Shown here: piece by piece, positions 23,786-35,799 of the stretch | Layout: every line of letters begins with the position of its first letter | How positions within the stretch are numbered: position 1 is the stretch's first letter | From: Ottelia alismoides | Taxonomy: Eukaryota > Streptophyta > Magnoliopsida > Alismatales > Hydrocharitaceae | Assembly: GCA_037367405.1 (NCBI GenBank) | Contig: JAZKJV010011597.1 | Span: 372,001 to 436,000 of the forward strand | DNA: 64,000 nucleotides | Direction of reading: 5' to 3' | The notes under the pieces: model-generated | What the model was told of the DNA's origin: nothing | Database searches by the model: none | Seen by the model: the letters and a program-made list of their open reading frames with translations, nothing else | Position numbers and translations under genes: made by a program

Positions 23786-24756
23786 CAGAAGCCCCAATTG
23801 GAAATTATTTTAGAAATTCGAAATAAAATAGATAATGATTTTATTTCGAAAAAGTTAAACCATGAAAAATGTTTATTATTTTTCAAATTATTTTTTAGTG
23901 ATTTTTATTTTTTTGAAAAATATATAACGTATTTACAAAATATTATTAATATATATAGGTATATACATATATGTATTTTTTATTTTTATTTTTAATTGTT
24001 TATTTTTGTACATTTATTCCAATTTTATATTTTATTTATTTACAACATAAAATTTAGAATAATGAGGTATTTTTATTTTATTTTTATGATGTGTCTACAT
24101 GGAGTAAATAAATAGGGTTATATACATATGTACACGGTATATACACAAGGTGGAAAATGATTTTTATTCTTTTTCTTTTTATTTTATTTTTCTGGATTTT
24201 TTAATTATTTACACCATGAAATATGAAATAGAGAGATATTTTTATGGTATTTTTATTAATTATTTACAAGGAAAAAATAAATAGGGATGTTATTTTATAT
24301 ACATGATCTATATACACTAATGATAGAGGTTTTATTTGTTTTTATTTTTGTTTTTTTTTCTCATTTTTATTTTAGTTTTATTTTTATAAATATGTACAGA
24401 ACATAAGAAACATTTTTTAATTTTTATTTTGGGGAAAATAACTTTTATTTATTTACATGGAGGTATGTACATGTATGAATGACCTTATCTCTATCTACTT
24501 GGGTTCTTTTGCGGTCAGGCCTATGTTGAGCCCTCCCTTGGGATTAGGTTACTCAATATTCATTCTAAATATTTCCCTCTTTTTCTTGCGTTCCTTTATT
24601 CCTTTATTTTGGCACAAAAACATGCTAATTATGCATATTTACAAAATGCATGTGTTTGGCAATTTATGATATTTACACATATTTACATGGTGTTTTGCTC
24701 AAGTTTCTAGCTAAAATAAAGGAATAAAGAGTGATGAATTGGGATTCATCAGGCAC

Positions 24757-26840
24757 CGCTTTCTAGCACTCTGTCCCACTCATCTAGGTTGGTTCGGAAG
24801 AGCTCAGACCCACTCTCCGAACCCGAGTTCGACTCTGCCCTGTTCCCCCTCGACCACCCTTATTCCAGTCTTGAGGTACCTGAGCAGAGACCACAGCAGA
24901 TATTTGTACATTTGACAACACCTGAGTTCGGGTCTTTTGCCTTTGTAGAGACCCAAGAGATGACCAACATCGAAGAGCGCACTGATAGACAACCCCAGAC
25001 TACCACTTACGTTTTGGACCAGGGCTCCATCAACAGTACACTGTTAGCCTCCCTGGAGATGTTGCAGTGTCAGATCATAGATTAGGGAGCATTTATGGTT
25101 GAAATGCATAGAGAGATGGAGCAGATGCAAGCCAACCGAGGAGAGCAAAACAGAGCTGGTGGTGGAGAGATACCAGAGCGAGGAGGAGATGGAGACCATC
25201 CAGAGGAGCTGCAGGAGCCAGTATGACCATCCAGGCCGATGAGAGAGGTTCACAACCCTGGTGCAACTCTTACACACCGTTGGATTCAGCTTCCGATGAT
25301 TATGGGAGATTTCAAGCTCCCACCTCAGACGATTCAGCTGTTGCCCAAGTTCCATGGGCTAGCCACTGGGGAGCCACACCTCTACCTCCAAGAGTTTGAG
25401 ATGATCTGCAGAACTATCTACGACAGATTCCTGGATGAGGACACTATTATGATGAAGGCCTTTCCGTTCTCCCTCGTTGACAGAGCAGCCTACTGGCTGA
25501 AGCATTTGGGGAGATACGTGACTTCGTGGGAATAGCTCCGGATCGAGTACTTGACCAAGTACTATCCACTCGGCCAGACGAATGTAGCGAGAGCCCTCAT
25601 CAACAACTTCTCCATGCTTCCCAACGAGCAGTTTCATGAGGCATGGGACCAATTCAAAGAACTCATCAACATGTGTCCACATCATGATATATCCAATCCC
25701 AACAAAGTGCAGAGCTTCTTTTGTGGACTGACACCAGATCTACAGGGGCTTGTGAACACTTCTTTCGGGGGCTCCTACTTTGCTAAGGATGAAGATCATG
25801 TCTGGGCCATTTATGAGGAAATGGCGAAGAACTATACAGTTATGTCCCAGACCCGTCTTTACACTCAGGGGAAGCCATATTCCCAGGTTGTGTCCTATCA
25901 TAGGATAGCATGAGTCGATGCAAGTCCATCCACCTCTTCAGTTGTCGATGCACAAGCAGAGTCATCAGCTAATGATTTGGGCATCATCTGTGAGAAGCTG
26001 TACCGCATCGAGCTTATTAAGAAGAAGCAGTGCTAGGATATATCATAGATAGATTGAATGACACAAACGCTGAGTGACCTGAAGACCCAAATCATGTGTC
26101 TCCAATAGGCACAGACGACTCCTCAGCCTAGTCTCAAGTCACAGGTAGATCCTAGCAGCAGCCGCTCGATCCAACACTTAGCCCAGCACAGACAGGTCCA
26201 CCATGTTCAGGTAGAGTCTTTCCAGCAGGCGCAATATCAGTGCCTCCAGCCACCACTTTCTCATGATAGTCAGACGATGGTGTACCAACAAGATCAACCC
26301 TTGGCAGTTCTTCCCCCACCCCCTTTTGAGTAGGAGCCATTTATGGAAGTCAATGGGATTTGGTACGACCGACCACAACCCGGCATCCACCGAGACCATC
26401 CCAGATTCCGGTGGTCGACTGGAGGTACCTCATCCCAACAGCAGCCTCCAGTTCAGGGTGGACAATACAGCCAGTCCCAGCAGCAGCAGCCCCAGTTCTC
26501 ACACCAACCACAACCACAACAACATTACCAGCAGGGTCCTCATCCCTACTAGCAAGGACAATAGTAGAGGCAGCCCCAGCAACAGCTTCGCCAGTATTCT
26601 CAACATGCCCCTCAGTCTTTCCAGCAACATCCTTACTTCCAGAGAGGGAACCTGTCCGGTTCCCATGGGTCAACCTATGAGAACCCAACACTAGATGATC
26701 TAGCCCTCCTTCTCTCTGAGCAACAAACTACATTTCGGCGGGAGATGGACGAGTTCCGCCAGGAGATGAGGGAGATTATCAAGGGCAAGGCCGTCATACA
26801 CGCTTAGATCGAGCCAAACCCAAACAACCTGAAGAGGAAG
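24757..26840 (+). pseudogene. gag: Element A gag (capsid region and Q-rich linker), many stops
   Basis: Gag forms the particle that packages element RNA. Reading one frame from 24759, the Athila-type gag core runs from about 25290 to 25860: LPKFHGLATGEPHLYLQEF, KAFPFSLVDRAAYWLKHLG and HEAWDQFKELINMCPHHDI. A glutamine/proline-rich linker follows with GIWYDRPQPGI (26355). Stops occur at 25083, 25533, 25911, 26034, 26046 and 26805, with others, but no frameshift is needed up to there. At five of these (25083, 25533, 26034, 26046, 26805) element C has CAG where A has TAG, so these are single C-to-T losses. C is closely alignable throughout. No CCHC knuckle was seen. Confidence 0.85.
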
Positions 26841-27599
26841 TCTAAGCAGGTATAGTTTACAGAGGTTACTACTCCTAGTGACTCATTGGGTGATATTGCT
26901 TCATATACATTTGATGCTAACTTTGTCATACTTAGGAGTGATAGGATGCCAGCTGGCGGTGCCTCGTCTAAGTAACTACACCACGAGGATGCAGGAGCAC
27001 CTGACAAGGAGGAGTTTAGTGCTGATGCCGCTCATGATGATGATGATGACGGTGGTGTTGACACCACCAAGGACGCTGATCCAGCTGATGGTACTGACGC
27101 CGTCACGACTCTAGTTGCAGAGGATGGTACTGAGGCCACCATATATTCATATGTTGAGCCAGAATGTAGTGCTGATGTCACGATTCCAGATGCCGTGGGT
27201 GGTATTGAGGCCACCCCTTCTACTCCTATTGCATTTCCTTTGGTTTCTGTATCTCAGGACTTTACTGGAAAATCCAAAAAAATTAATAAAGGAAAGGGTT
27301 CTTTATCTTCAAGTCCATATGTGATGCATGATGATACTTGTATGGATTCTACTCCTTCACGATAGCAGGGACCCATTCCTAGCACCTCATCTGAGGAGGC
27401 CCATACATCCCCTTCCCTCAAGCACTCCGCTTGGAAAAGGGGAATAAAAAAGAAAATAAAAAAAGAACCAGTAGTTAGAGTTCAACCATCAGATGATAGA
27501 TCGATTCCAGATTCAACTAACTCTACAGGAGGCAGTTGAGCACATTCCTCTCTTCTAGAGGAACCTGAGAGAGAAGACCACCATTCTCAGGAAGAAGAG

Positions 27600-28060
27600 G
27601 AACCATCATGCAGATATCCATGTGCTCACTCGTGCCACTTGCTTTGCCATCCAGAACCGTCTGCCAGCCAAGAGGCCAGATGTAGGAGCTCCCTATGTCA
27701 GAAGTCATATTTATGAGCAGAGGTTTGATCGGACTCTATTTGACAGTGGCTCTTCCATCAACCTCCTTCCGACAGACTTACTCGACCGATTCGAGTTTGA
27801 CCCTCTACGACGGAGCAGGACAGTCCTTCAGTTTGCTGATCGATCTGTCGAGATGCTGAAGGCGTTGTTGAAGGACATGGTCGTCACAATTTAAGGGCCT
27901 GAAATTCCCTGTGGACTTCGTTGTGTTGGACATGGAGATCCCTGAGTCTGTGACTGATACCTCCATCATCTTAGGATTCCATTCTTGACCACAGCCAAGG
28001 CGGTGTCCGACCATGATAGCGGGAAGGTATGCATTCACATTGAGGGCGAGAGTATACAAA
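27600..28060 (+). pseudogene. Element A protease region
   Basis: The retroviral-type aspartic protease matures the polyprotein. The segment CFAIQNRLPAKRPDVGAPYV is followed by the active-site motif FDSGSSINLLP, with D at 27742. It aligns with 63450-63810 of C. The frame is open from 27622 to 27894. After a stop the flap region continues with PVDFVVLDMEIPES-like wording, but the expected ILGRPF motif is disrupted by a frameshift near 27970. The region is in a different frame from gag, so at least one shift lies between 26840 and 27600, in the acidic linker. Confidence 0.8.
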
Positions 28061-28699
28061 TAGAGATGATCGACGAGACCAGAGCACGAGATTCAGCCTG
28101 CTCAGAGCAGCTCAATAAGCCAGAATAGATGACAGAGGCAGAGCGAGACGTCCACTAGGAGTGCGATTTTGTGATTACCGATGATGAAGCTGCTTGGACT
28201 GATCATATTTCATGAGCCATCCTCTCACATTCAGACTCTGCAGATTCCCTGATCCCAGCAGAGGAGATCTTGGAGAGCACACCCTTGGTAGAGGATACAT
28301 TCAAGGCAGCATATAGTGCTTGGGATAGTGAGGCATTATATTTTCCTTGTGATGTAGATTCGGATCCCTCAGAGTCAGACATCGATTGGGTCGAGTTTGA
28401 CGAGTTGATACCATGTATTATTCCAATAGAGCCAGCAACTAGGGTGGAGACTGATCCAGTGTAGAGTACAGATACACAACAGAGCAGTCTACACCAGATA
28501 TTCATGATCAACAAGAGTTCTCCCACATAGATTTGGTCGCTTTCACTCAGACTTTTCAGAGGCCAGATTTGCCATCTCCCAATTTCCCAAAGTTGAAGCC
28601 CTTGCCGCAGTTGCTGAAATATAGATTCCTTGCAGGTGAGCATGAGATGTACCCAGTCATTATCTCAATAGACTAGACTGGAGAGCAAGAATCTTGATT

Positions 28700-29010
28700 G
28701 ATGGAGGTTCTTGAAAGGAACCATAAGGCTATAGGATGGAGTGTAGCTGATCTCCAAGGGATAGGTCCGGCTTTGTGCTCCCACCGTATCTATCTCAAAG
28801 AGGATGCTAGGCCATCGCGTGAGTTCCAATGACAGTTGAACCCGAACCTTCGAGAGGTTGTCATGAAGGAAATCTCGAAGTGGTGGAGCACCGATTTTAT
28901 CTACCCCATCTCCGACTCCATGTGGGTTAGTCCATTACCTGTGGTTCTCGAGAAGACTGGCATCACTATAGTTGTGAGTGAGTCTGGAGAGGAGATAGCT
29001 ACCTGAGTAC
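28700..29010 (+). pseudogene. Element A reverse transcriptase, N-terminal part
   Basis: Readable residues include AIGWSVADLQGI, then PNLREVVMKEISKWW, FIYPISDSMWVSP and VVLEKTG, the standard N-terminal RT block of Ty3/gypsy elements. It contains stops, including one where PSREFQ is followed by TGA. It ends at the AGTAC target of element B (29006-29010) and resumes at 46482. Confidence 0.85.
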
Positions 29011-30856
29011 TGACGAGTCCGATGTTGTGCATGTTAGATAATTGTATTTGGTCGTGGTAAAAGTGAATTATCGTTTCGTTGTAGGAGGCAATCGGAATCA
29101 GTCAAGAAAATAACCACACAATAAGTTGATCAATTTTAATGAATACAATTTTATGTTTTGTACTTGGGCAAGTCCCAAGTTCGAAAACAAGGAGGCAAAG
29201 GAACAACCTAGAATTATGTCTATCAAAAATCGTGTGCGGTTTTCAAGACGGTCTTTTTTTTAATTTTTAATGCAAGAAAGGAAGTAAAATGCAAATTCGG
29301 CCTATTTTAGGGACTAAAATGTAAATTACTCTCAAACGATGTTCGAAAAATATGGAACTTGGCCACGATGCCAAATATGATGAAATGTATGTACTGTAAT
29401 TTTTTGGAATTTTTGGATGAAAGATGAATTTTATATGAATTCTTAAATACAAACAAAATGAATTTCAATATTTAATTATAATTAATATTAAACCTAATTA
29501 TTTTCAAGGAACAAAATTATCTAAGGTCTATCACTAGGTGATGGATCCTAGAAAAAGCCTAAACCTTGAAAATACAAAATTCAATACTTATTAACAATCA
29601 AACATTGAAACATGAAAAATGATTTTTACAGGGCAAAATATGCATCTAAATGCAATTCTTTTTGGGCACAATGTTAATCATAATTTATTCTACAACATGT
29701 GATTTTTCGGGAATTTTTAGAGCAATGGTTAATTAAATATAAATTTCAGAACACAAGATGGGCAAAGTATGCAATTTTCCATAAAATAAGTAACAATTAA
29801 TTAACCATCGATCCCAAAAATGTCCATAATATGTCAAAATGTAGAGAATTAAATGAAGGAACAAAATGCCAATTTTTGATAAATAATAAAATGCAATGTA
29901 GTTGTTCAAATTAAAGGGGGAACACGGGGATACAACTGCAATATTTTAATTAAGAAATAACTACAGAACAAGGATAGAAATATAACACCGATAAATATGG
30001 GGAGATTCTACAAAAGTGTCAGAGGGGCATGTGGCATGTACCCTCTGGTCGGTGGGGGCCTCAGCGTGAATAGGAAAGCTTCTAGGGGCTCTTCTGCAAA
30101 ACTTCAGCAGCTCACGTGATGAGCGCGTGTGAGGTAGGCTCGGAGGAGGGGTGGGCGCGGGGCCTCCACGTGGTGCCTGACCGTGCTTCAGAATCTCCCG
30201 ATGCTCCTGGCATGGACGCTGGGTAAGATCTAGGGTCGGATTGGGTATGGACCACCGATTGCGATCCAACGCTCTGAATCGCTATTGTCGTGGATGGTCA
30301 GGATCGGGGGGGGGGGGGGTCTTCATGATTGGACGGCGGACGTTGGTCGACACACGACCGACGGTGTTCGGAGGAGAGGTGAAGGGGAGCCGGCCAACTG
30401 GAGTCGATGAAGATGTTGGCGTTGATAGAAGTGGTTGGCGAAGTCAATGTTGATGACGCGTCGTTGGTGGTTGGCCTGGAGATGATGATGACGACCAGTG
30501 ACGTAGCTCTGGGCGAAGAGGGGCTCGACGGAGGGAGTATGGCTGGAGGTTCGATCGTTTGTTGAAGAACATAGGAGTCGGGGAGTGGTGTGTCGAACGA
30601 TGATGATAGGGATGGAGACAACGATGGTCGGGAAGAAGAGAGGTGAAGCGGAGAAAGGCGAAGCGGGGGAGGGATACCTGGAGGGGCTCGACGGTCGATG
30701 ATTTGGCCGGAGCTGAGAAGCGACGCAAGGTGTTGCTGCGACGAGGTATGGATACCTCAGATCATGCCGTCTGAAGGGTCGATCGGTTGTCACACCTGAA
30801 GGAGAAGCTCCTGATGATGGATCATCGGATGATTTCTGGACGGGGCGACGCAGAGG

Positions 30857-30864
30857 TTTAAATA
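30857..30864 (-). promoter_or_regulatory. TATA-like box in the left LTR of B
   Basis: TATTTAAA on the minus strand, preceded by CCCTCGACC and followed by CCTCTGCG. Its placement is comparable to the other LTR promoters. G-boxes lie 300-370 bp upstream. Confidence 0.5.
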
Positions 30865-31170
30865 GGTCGAGGGTTGTCTATCAGAGATGGGAAAAGATCG
30901 GGCAGGGGGGAGGATTTTGATGAGGATTCAGTGGGGTTCGATGATCTGATTGAATATGGATGGAAGGCCGTCGGCAAAACTGCGGGGGTGGAGTTTGATT
31001 CGGAAGATTGGATTTGATCCGGTGGAGGATTCGACGAAGAAGGTGGTCGACAAGATTCGCGGGAGGCGGAGAAATCACGAGGGTCGGCTGCAGTGAATTG
31101 GGAAAGTGATGGAGGAGGACGATGCTCCTCGGCCGTCTGATCGGTCGAGATCGGGCAACCAGGAGATCGC

Positions 31171-31232
31171 CACGTGGCAGACGGGGGAAAAGGGGTGGTG
31201 CAAGTGCTTGGCGGGTACCTGGGCGGCACGTG
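31171..31232 (-). promoter_or_regulatory. G-box pair (CACGTG) in the left LTR of B
   Basis: CACGTG at 31171-31176 and 31227-31232. The right LTR has CACGTG at 45276, 45322 and 45333. G-boxes bind bZIP and bHLH factors. They are in a well-conserved part of the LTR. Confidence 0.45.
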
Positions 31233-32378
31233 CCTCGCATGTGCGGGCCTTTTTATTATATTTTTTTATTTTTTTATTTTTTTATAAAAACTAATTAATA
31301 AAATCTCAAAAACGGCTAACATCTGGCGGCTCCAGGAGCTGCCACATGTCAGCACCAAAAAATTCAGAGATTAAATCCTTTAAAAAATACAAAAGCAATA
31401 GCAAACAAACTTGGATCGAAAAAATTTCTTCACAAAAAGTGCTCATCTCAATGAGATCTACAACTTTCACGAAGACATCAAAACCAAAATCAATCATTTG
31501 CACAAAGTGATATTTTTGGGGTATCCCATGTACATAGAATACCTTGATTTTTGGGTTTTATATTTTTTGTCATTTTTAAACCAGATAAAAATCCGGAAAA
31601 AATATGGTAAAATCAAAGATAACTATTTACATATTAAGCAATTTTTTTGTATTTTTATTAATGGAAAAGAAGAAATAAAACACGAAAACGACCAATTTTG
31701 TATAGACCGTTAGTGAAGACTCGGACTCAATTTGTTTCTTTGATTTCAAGCTCAGTTTGGATTTGGATTTTTTGCATCTTTTAATAACTTTCATCAAAAA
31801 AGACAAATGAAAAAGAAATCAATTAAAATAGGTTAAGTATGTACATAAACTAATAGGTTAAAAATCTCTCAGATACAAATTGTACAAAAGAGGCCCAAAA
31901 TCCAACTTTCACATATGAGCTCCGATTCACTTGAACTTGGTCTTGTTTTGAATGTAGTTGAATGTACATTAGTTCAAAAATGAGTATGATCAAAATGGAC
32001 ACTGGATGGGGAAGATATGATTTTTTTAGTTCGGAAATCCTGAAATTAAGTTTTGGGTTTTTGGTTCACTTATTTGGGTTAGTGATTCTTTTGTATTTTT
32101 CATTTATTCTTGTTAGTGATATGTACACAGTGAAGGTGGTTTTGGATTATTCGGATTTAGCATGAATTAGTTAAAAATTAGGGAAGTTAGGCTACAACAG
32201 GTCAATTTTGTGTGGGATTTTTGGCTTCTTATTTTGTGCAGAAATAAATGATAAAATGCAATTCTTATCAAAATATGCATCAATGCTAATTATGCTGAAT
32301 AGATGCATAAATGCTGTTGATTTTAAGGGAATTGAGCTTAATTAATGAGATTTAGATTGATGAATCTCAGATTCATCA

Positions 32379-32388
32379 TCCCCCTATA
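32379..32388 (-). other. Polypurine tract of element B
   Basis: On the minus strand ATATAGGGGGA directly precedes the LTR start TGATGAAT. It primes plus-strand DNA synthesis. The hairpin copies upstream carry nearly the same AGTATAGGGGG word. Confidence 0.75.
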
Positions 32389-32389
32389 T

Positions 32390-33780
32390 TTAAACCATGC
32401 TCCTCCCTGAGCATCAAAAAGAAATGCCATGAGATGAAATGAGATTGGATTCCATACCAAGACCATGAGCTGAAGATGAAAACGAATCTAGACTCAACCT
32501 TTGGATTATTAGTGTGGTGGAACTTCTGTGAGACTTAAAATTTCAAAATCAACAGCCTTCAAGTTCTACACATTATTGTCACAATTTCGGCTCAGAAGTC
32601 ATCTTAGATCAATCCTCTTCACAAAGCATACCCTATGATCATTGAATAATCGACTCATGTGTGTGAAAGGTTTTAGCTCTTCCCGTCCATAATGCCAGAC
32701 TATCATGCAAACCTCCTCTCAGTAACTCATCCTCGGGGAGTCAGGTATTTCCTTCTAAGGTCTGTCACACTGTGTTCACAATCGAATTGGGGGAGAAGTT
32801 AGAAGAAGGAGAATAGAACTGGAGGGTGGCCAGTGTAGTCACCTCTCCTTGTGAAGCCGACCAGTGTAGCCGAGTCTCCACCCAGATCTGTAGGTTTTCT
32901 TGAAGCTTGGTCCTTTTTGGTCAGATATTTATTTGGTAGAATGCTTCTTTGTGTTTGGAGTTTTTGGTGGTTCTGCTTGGATCTTGTTATGCCCCTACGG
33001 ATATAGAATCTTTTGTTTCCGTACATTTTTTGGGGTCTTAGAAAAAATTGTGCCCAACCGTCCATCCCTTTTCCGAAGCTTTATTTCAACCCGTACTCCG
33101 GACTTTAGATTTCCACGCTACCAGAAATGAAACTCACACAGTCTTTCAACATCTCGTCTGAGTTGAGCTAAGTGCATAGTGCGAGAGTACAAATTCATTC
33201 CCTATTCCAGAGTTGTACCCAGAATGAAGAGACCATGTTAGACACTAAGAGTCAAACGCTGCACATTGTCATGTGGAACTTAAAGAATTAAGTCAAAGAC
33301 CTAAAGTTTCTAAAATCCTATTTCTCGGTGAAGTTCCTCTAAAAATTAGGTGGATTAAGGTCGATTCCAGATCACTCTCGATTTCTACTCATAACTCTGT
33401 TCAGAACCCAAAGAATTTTCACATATGCGAATGAATGCTGGATGAAGTGCAGGTATGTGAAATGCAGACACAATTTTTTTGATGATTTTTTTTATTTTTT
33501 ATGCAAGAGATTTTCGTTTTTTTGTTTTTTAGGCAAAAATGAATAAGAAGACATTTTTTTCAAAACTTTTGGGTTGGAATTTTTTTCAAAATATTTACCC
33601 ACCCCGTATATACATATATACTTATGCGAAAGTACGAAATATGGGTAAAATATATACATAGTATATATACAGACCTCCCATACTTAGCGAGTGTTGTGTC
33701 CTCAGAGCACAAGAAGCGTAAAGAAGACATAGCTCAAGCTAAGCGTAAGAGAGTGAGAGAACAATATACATTGCTCTGCC
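32390..33780 (-). other. Element B 3' non-coding region
   Basis: About 1.4 kb between the hairpin array and the polypurine tract, without a coding frame. Segments align with the same interval of element A. TTAATCCACCTAATTTTTAG (near 33348) matches CTTAATCCACCTAATTCTAA (49912), and CTAATAATCCAAAGG (near 32515) matches 50867. Any env-like frame present in related elements is absent or unrecognisable. Confidence 0.65.
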
Positions 33781-33783
33781 CCC

Positions 33784-34010
33784 CTATACTTAGGCTGTGA
33801 ACATTCTAAGTATAGAAGAAGAGCGAAGACTAGGTGGTCGGGATATGGGAATGAGAAGAGTATCTACAGATGAGCATCGATTCCCCCTATACTTAGGCTC
33901 TGGTCAGAATAAGTATAGAAGAAGGGTGGAAATGAGGTGATCGTGGGATGGGAAGGATGGTATGTACAGATGGCATCGATCCCCCCTATACTTAGGCCTT
34001 GGCCTAAGTA
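33784..34010 (-). repeat. Three tandem hairpins with polypurine-like tails, element B
   Basis: Stems pair CTATACTTAG with CTAAGTATAG: 33784-33793/33806-33815 (10 bp), 33887-33895/33910-33918 (9 bp) and 33989-33998/34001-34010 (10 bp, TACTTAGGCC form). On B's own strand each is followed by a run of 5-6 Gs, giving AGTATAGGGGG. The array lies directly downstream of integrase, as in element A. Confidence 0.8.
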
Positions 34011-34039
34011 GTGGAAGAGCTATACAAGGGGACCGATGT

Positions 34040-35300
34040 GGTCGGGAGGGAGGGTGGACAGTTATGATCTGATGAATCTTCAATGTTCTCGCTCTGCGTG
34101 AAGTAGATGACCTCAACTTGAATTATCTTCTCTTTGGATGATTCTATATACGGCTTCAGCAATTGTCCATTTACTGAGAAAGGTTTTGCATCGTCTTTGA
34201 GTTCGGCAATATCCACACTTCCATTGGTATGCACATCGATGACAATGTACGGACCCGTCCATTTTGATTTTAGTTTCCCGTGAAAAATCTTCAACCGAGC
34301 ATTAAACAACCACACTTTCTGCCTAGGGACAAAGGTTTTATCTCTAATGTGTATATCATGCCATCTCTTGACCTTGTCCTTATAGATCACACTGTTGTCA
34401 TATGCCTGATTTCAGCTCATTCAGATCTAAGTCTCGGCATAATTTCCCAAGGTGACAACTCCAATTCAGCTTTTTGATCGCCCAATCTGATTTGTGAATC
34501 TATTTTGCAGGTAGATGGCATGGCTTGCCATAGATCATCCTAAAAGGTGAAGTACCGAGTTGAGTCTTGTAGGCTGTCTTATAGGCCCACAGAACCTGGT
34601 CCAACAGTTTCGACCAGTTCTTGCTATCTGGACAAACCAACTTCTGAAGAATACCCTTCGCCTCTCTATTAGAAACCTCTGCAATGCCATTTGATTGTGG
34701 ATGATACGGATAGGCTATTCTATGCTAAGATTTATACTCCTTAGCCAAAGATCTCATTTCTTTATTCACAAAGTGGCTATCTCCATCAGAAATCAATACT
34801 TTTGGTACCCCAAACCTTGCAATGATATTATCATTGATGAACTTACAGATGATTTTGCTATTTGTGGTTCGGGTTGGAGTAGCCTCTACCCATCTCGATA
34901 AATAATTAATTGCTAGCAATATGTACTCAAATCCATTGCTATTGGGAAAGGGACCCATAAAATCAATCCCTCATGCATCGAAAATATCACAGAAAATTGT
35001 TGGTTGCATGGACATTTCATCTCTATATCCAACAGTCCCTCCCATTCTTTGACAAATCGGTCACAGAATCTCGAAATAAGGTCTGCCAGTAAAATACACA
35101 TTGGAGTACCTTGTGTGTGGTTCTCTTTCCCGAATGGTGTCCTCCAGCCTCGAGAGAATGACAATGTGTGAGGACACTCTGGTACTCCTCCTGAGGAATA
35201 CATCTTTGCCAATGATATTTTCTCGAATCCGACTTCAATCGATCAATCATTCTTTTGGTCCAACCAAAGGGAACATTCCTAGAGACAAGATAGTTCACGT
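34040..35300 (-). pseudogene. Element B integrase
   Basis: Integrase inserts the DNA copy into the host genome. On the minus strand the HHCC zinc-binding region (35300-35040; HCHSLEAGGHHSGKRTTHKV) is followed by the catalytic core: MGPFPNSNGFEYILLAINY (34958), the second aspartate in VLISDGDSHFVN, then a HPQSNG..EV segment carrying the glutamate after a stop. The C-terminal part (34390-34004) has a GPYIV beta-strand domain, PRQKVWLFNARLK...KSKWTGPYIV. Stops and shifts break it into at least four frames. The array of hairpins starts just beyond. Confidence 0.88.
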
Positions 35301-35310
35301 TGTTGGAATA

Positions 35311-35745
35311 CTATAGGATTGAATCAGTAACGTAAACCGACTCGTCTGGAAAAGTTTCCTTAATTGGTCCAGTGTCAGGATAATCGTTTTGCTCAATTCG
35401 GGAATGGTGATTAGCAACAACATTCTTAATTCCAAGTTTATCCTTAATCTCCAAATTAAAATCCTGGATTAATAAGATCCATCTCGAAAGCCATGTTTTG
35501 GCATCCTTCTTATCCATAAAATATCTTATTGCCGTGTGATCAGTGAAAATTGTCACCTTGGAGCCCAATATGTATGATCTCAATTTTCCAAGGGCCCAAA
35601 CAACTGCGAGCATTTCTTTTTCAGTCACCGCATAATTTTTCTGTGCAGGATCCAACACTTTGCTTGCGTAGTGAATCACATAAGGAATTCCCTCTCTTCT
35701 TTGTCCAAAGACTGCTCCGACAGCAAAATCTGATGCATCAGTCAT
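35311..35745 (-). pseudogene. Element B RNase H
   Basis: Open for 144 codons. The pattern MTDASDFAVGAVFGQRR, YASKVLDPAQKNYAVTEKEML, FTDHTAIRYFMDKKDAKTWLSRW is the Ty3/gypsy RNase H domain, with acidic residues at D3, E48 and D70 of this frame. It degrades RNA in the RNA-DNA hybrid. The frame then runs into the linker before integrase. Confidence 0.9.
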
Positions 35746-35799
35746 GATCTCAAAGGGAAGAGACTAGTCAAGAGCTTGTAATATCGGTGATTCACATAT

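Larger units (their letters stand above)
21275..24751 (-). mobile_element. Solo LTR of the same retrotransposon group, inserted in gag of A
   Basis: A single 3477-bp LTR in minus orientation with no internal region. On its own strand it begins TGATGAATCCCAATTCATCA (at 24751) and ends in CATCA (at 21275). Perfect 5-bp target duplications GGCAC lie at 21270-21274 and 24752-24756. Its parts mirror the other LTRs: AT-rich U3, inverted W-box pair, TATA box, GC-rich segment, and a 3' part with TTCGACGTTGG. Solo LTRs form when the two LTRs of a full element recombine, so an intact retrotransposon once sat here. Confidence 0.93.
29011..32378 (-). repeat. 3' LTR of element B (left copy)
   Basis: On its own strand it runs from TGATGAATCTGAGATTCATCA (at 32378) to ...TCGTCA (at 29011). 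It matches the right LTR over 29011-29520 versus 41752-42250, and 31090-32378 versus 45185-46476. The middle block (29530-31080) does not align by eye with the right LTR. It includes a GC-rich promoter segment (30030-31250) and a run of 15 Gs at 30305-30319. Confidence 0.9.

Noticed and set aside
30305..30319. Run of 15 Gs as a functional element
   Set aside because: A single homopolymer in one LTR of B within the unaligned block. It is prone to assembly and sequencing error and has no counterpart elsewhere.
33784..34010. CRISPR-like array or bacterial terminators because of regularly spaced hairpins
   Set aside because: Repeats are too few and spacers are not uniform. The setting is a plant retrotransposon and the repeats match the polypurine tract of the element.
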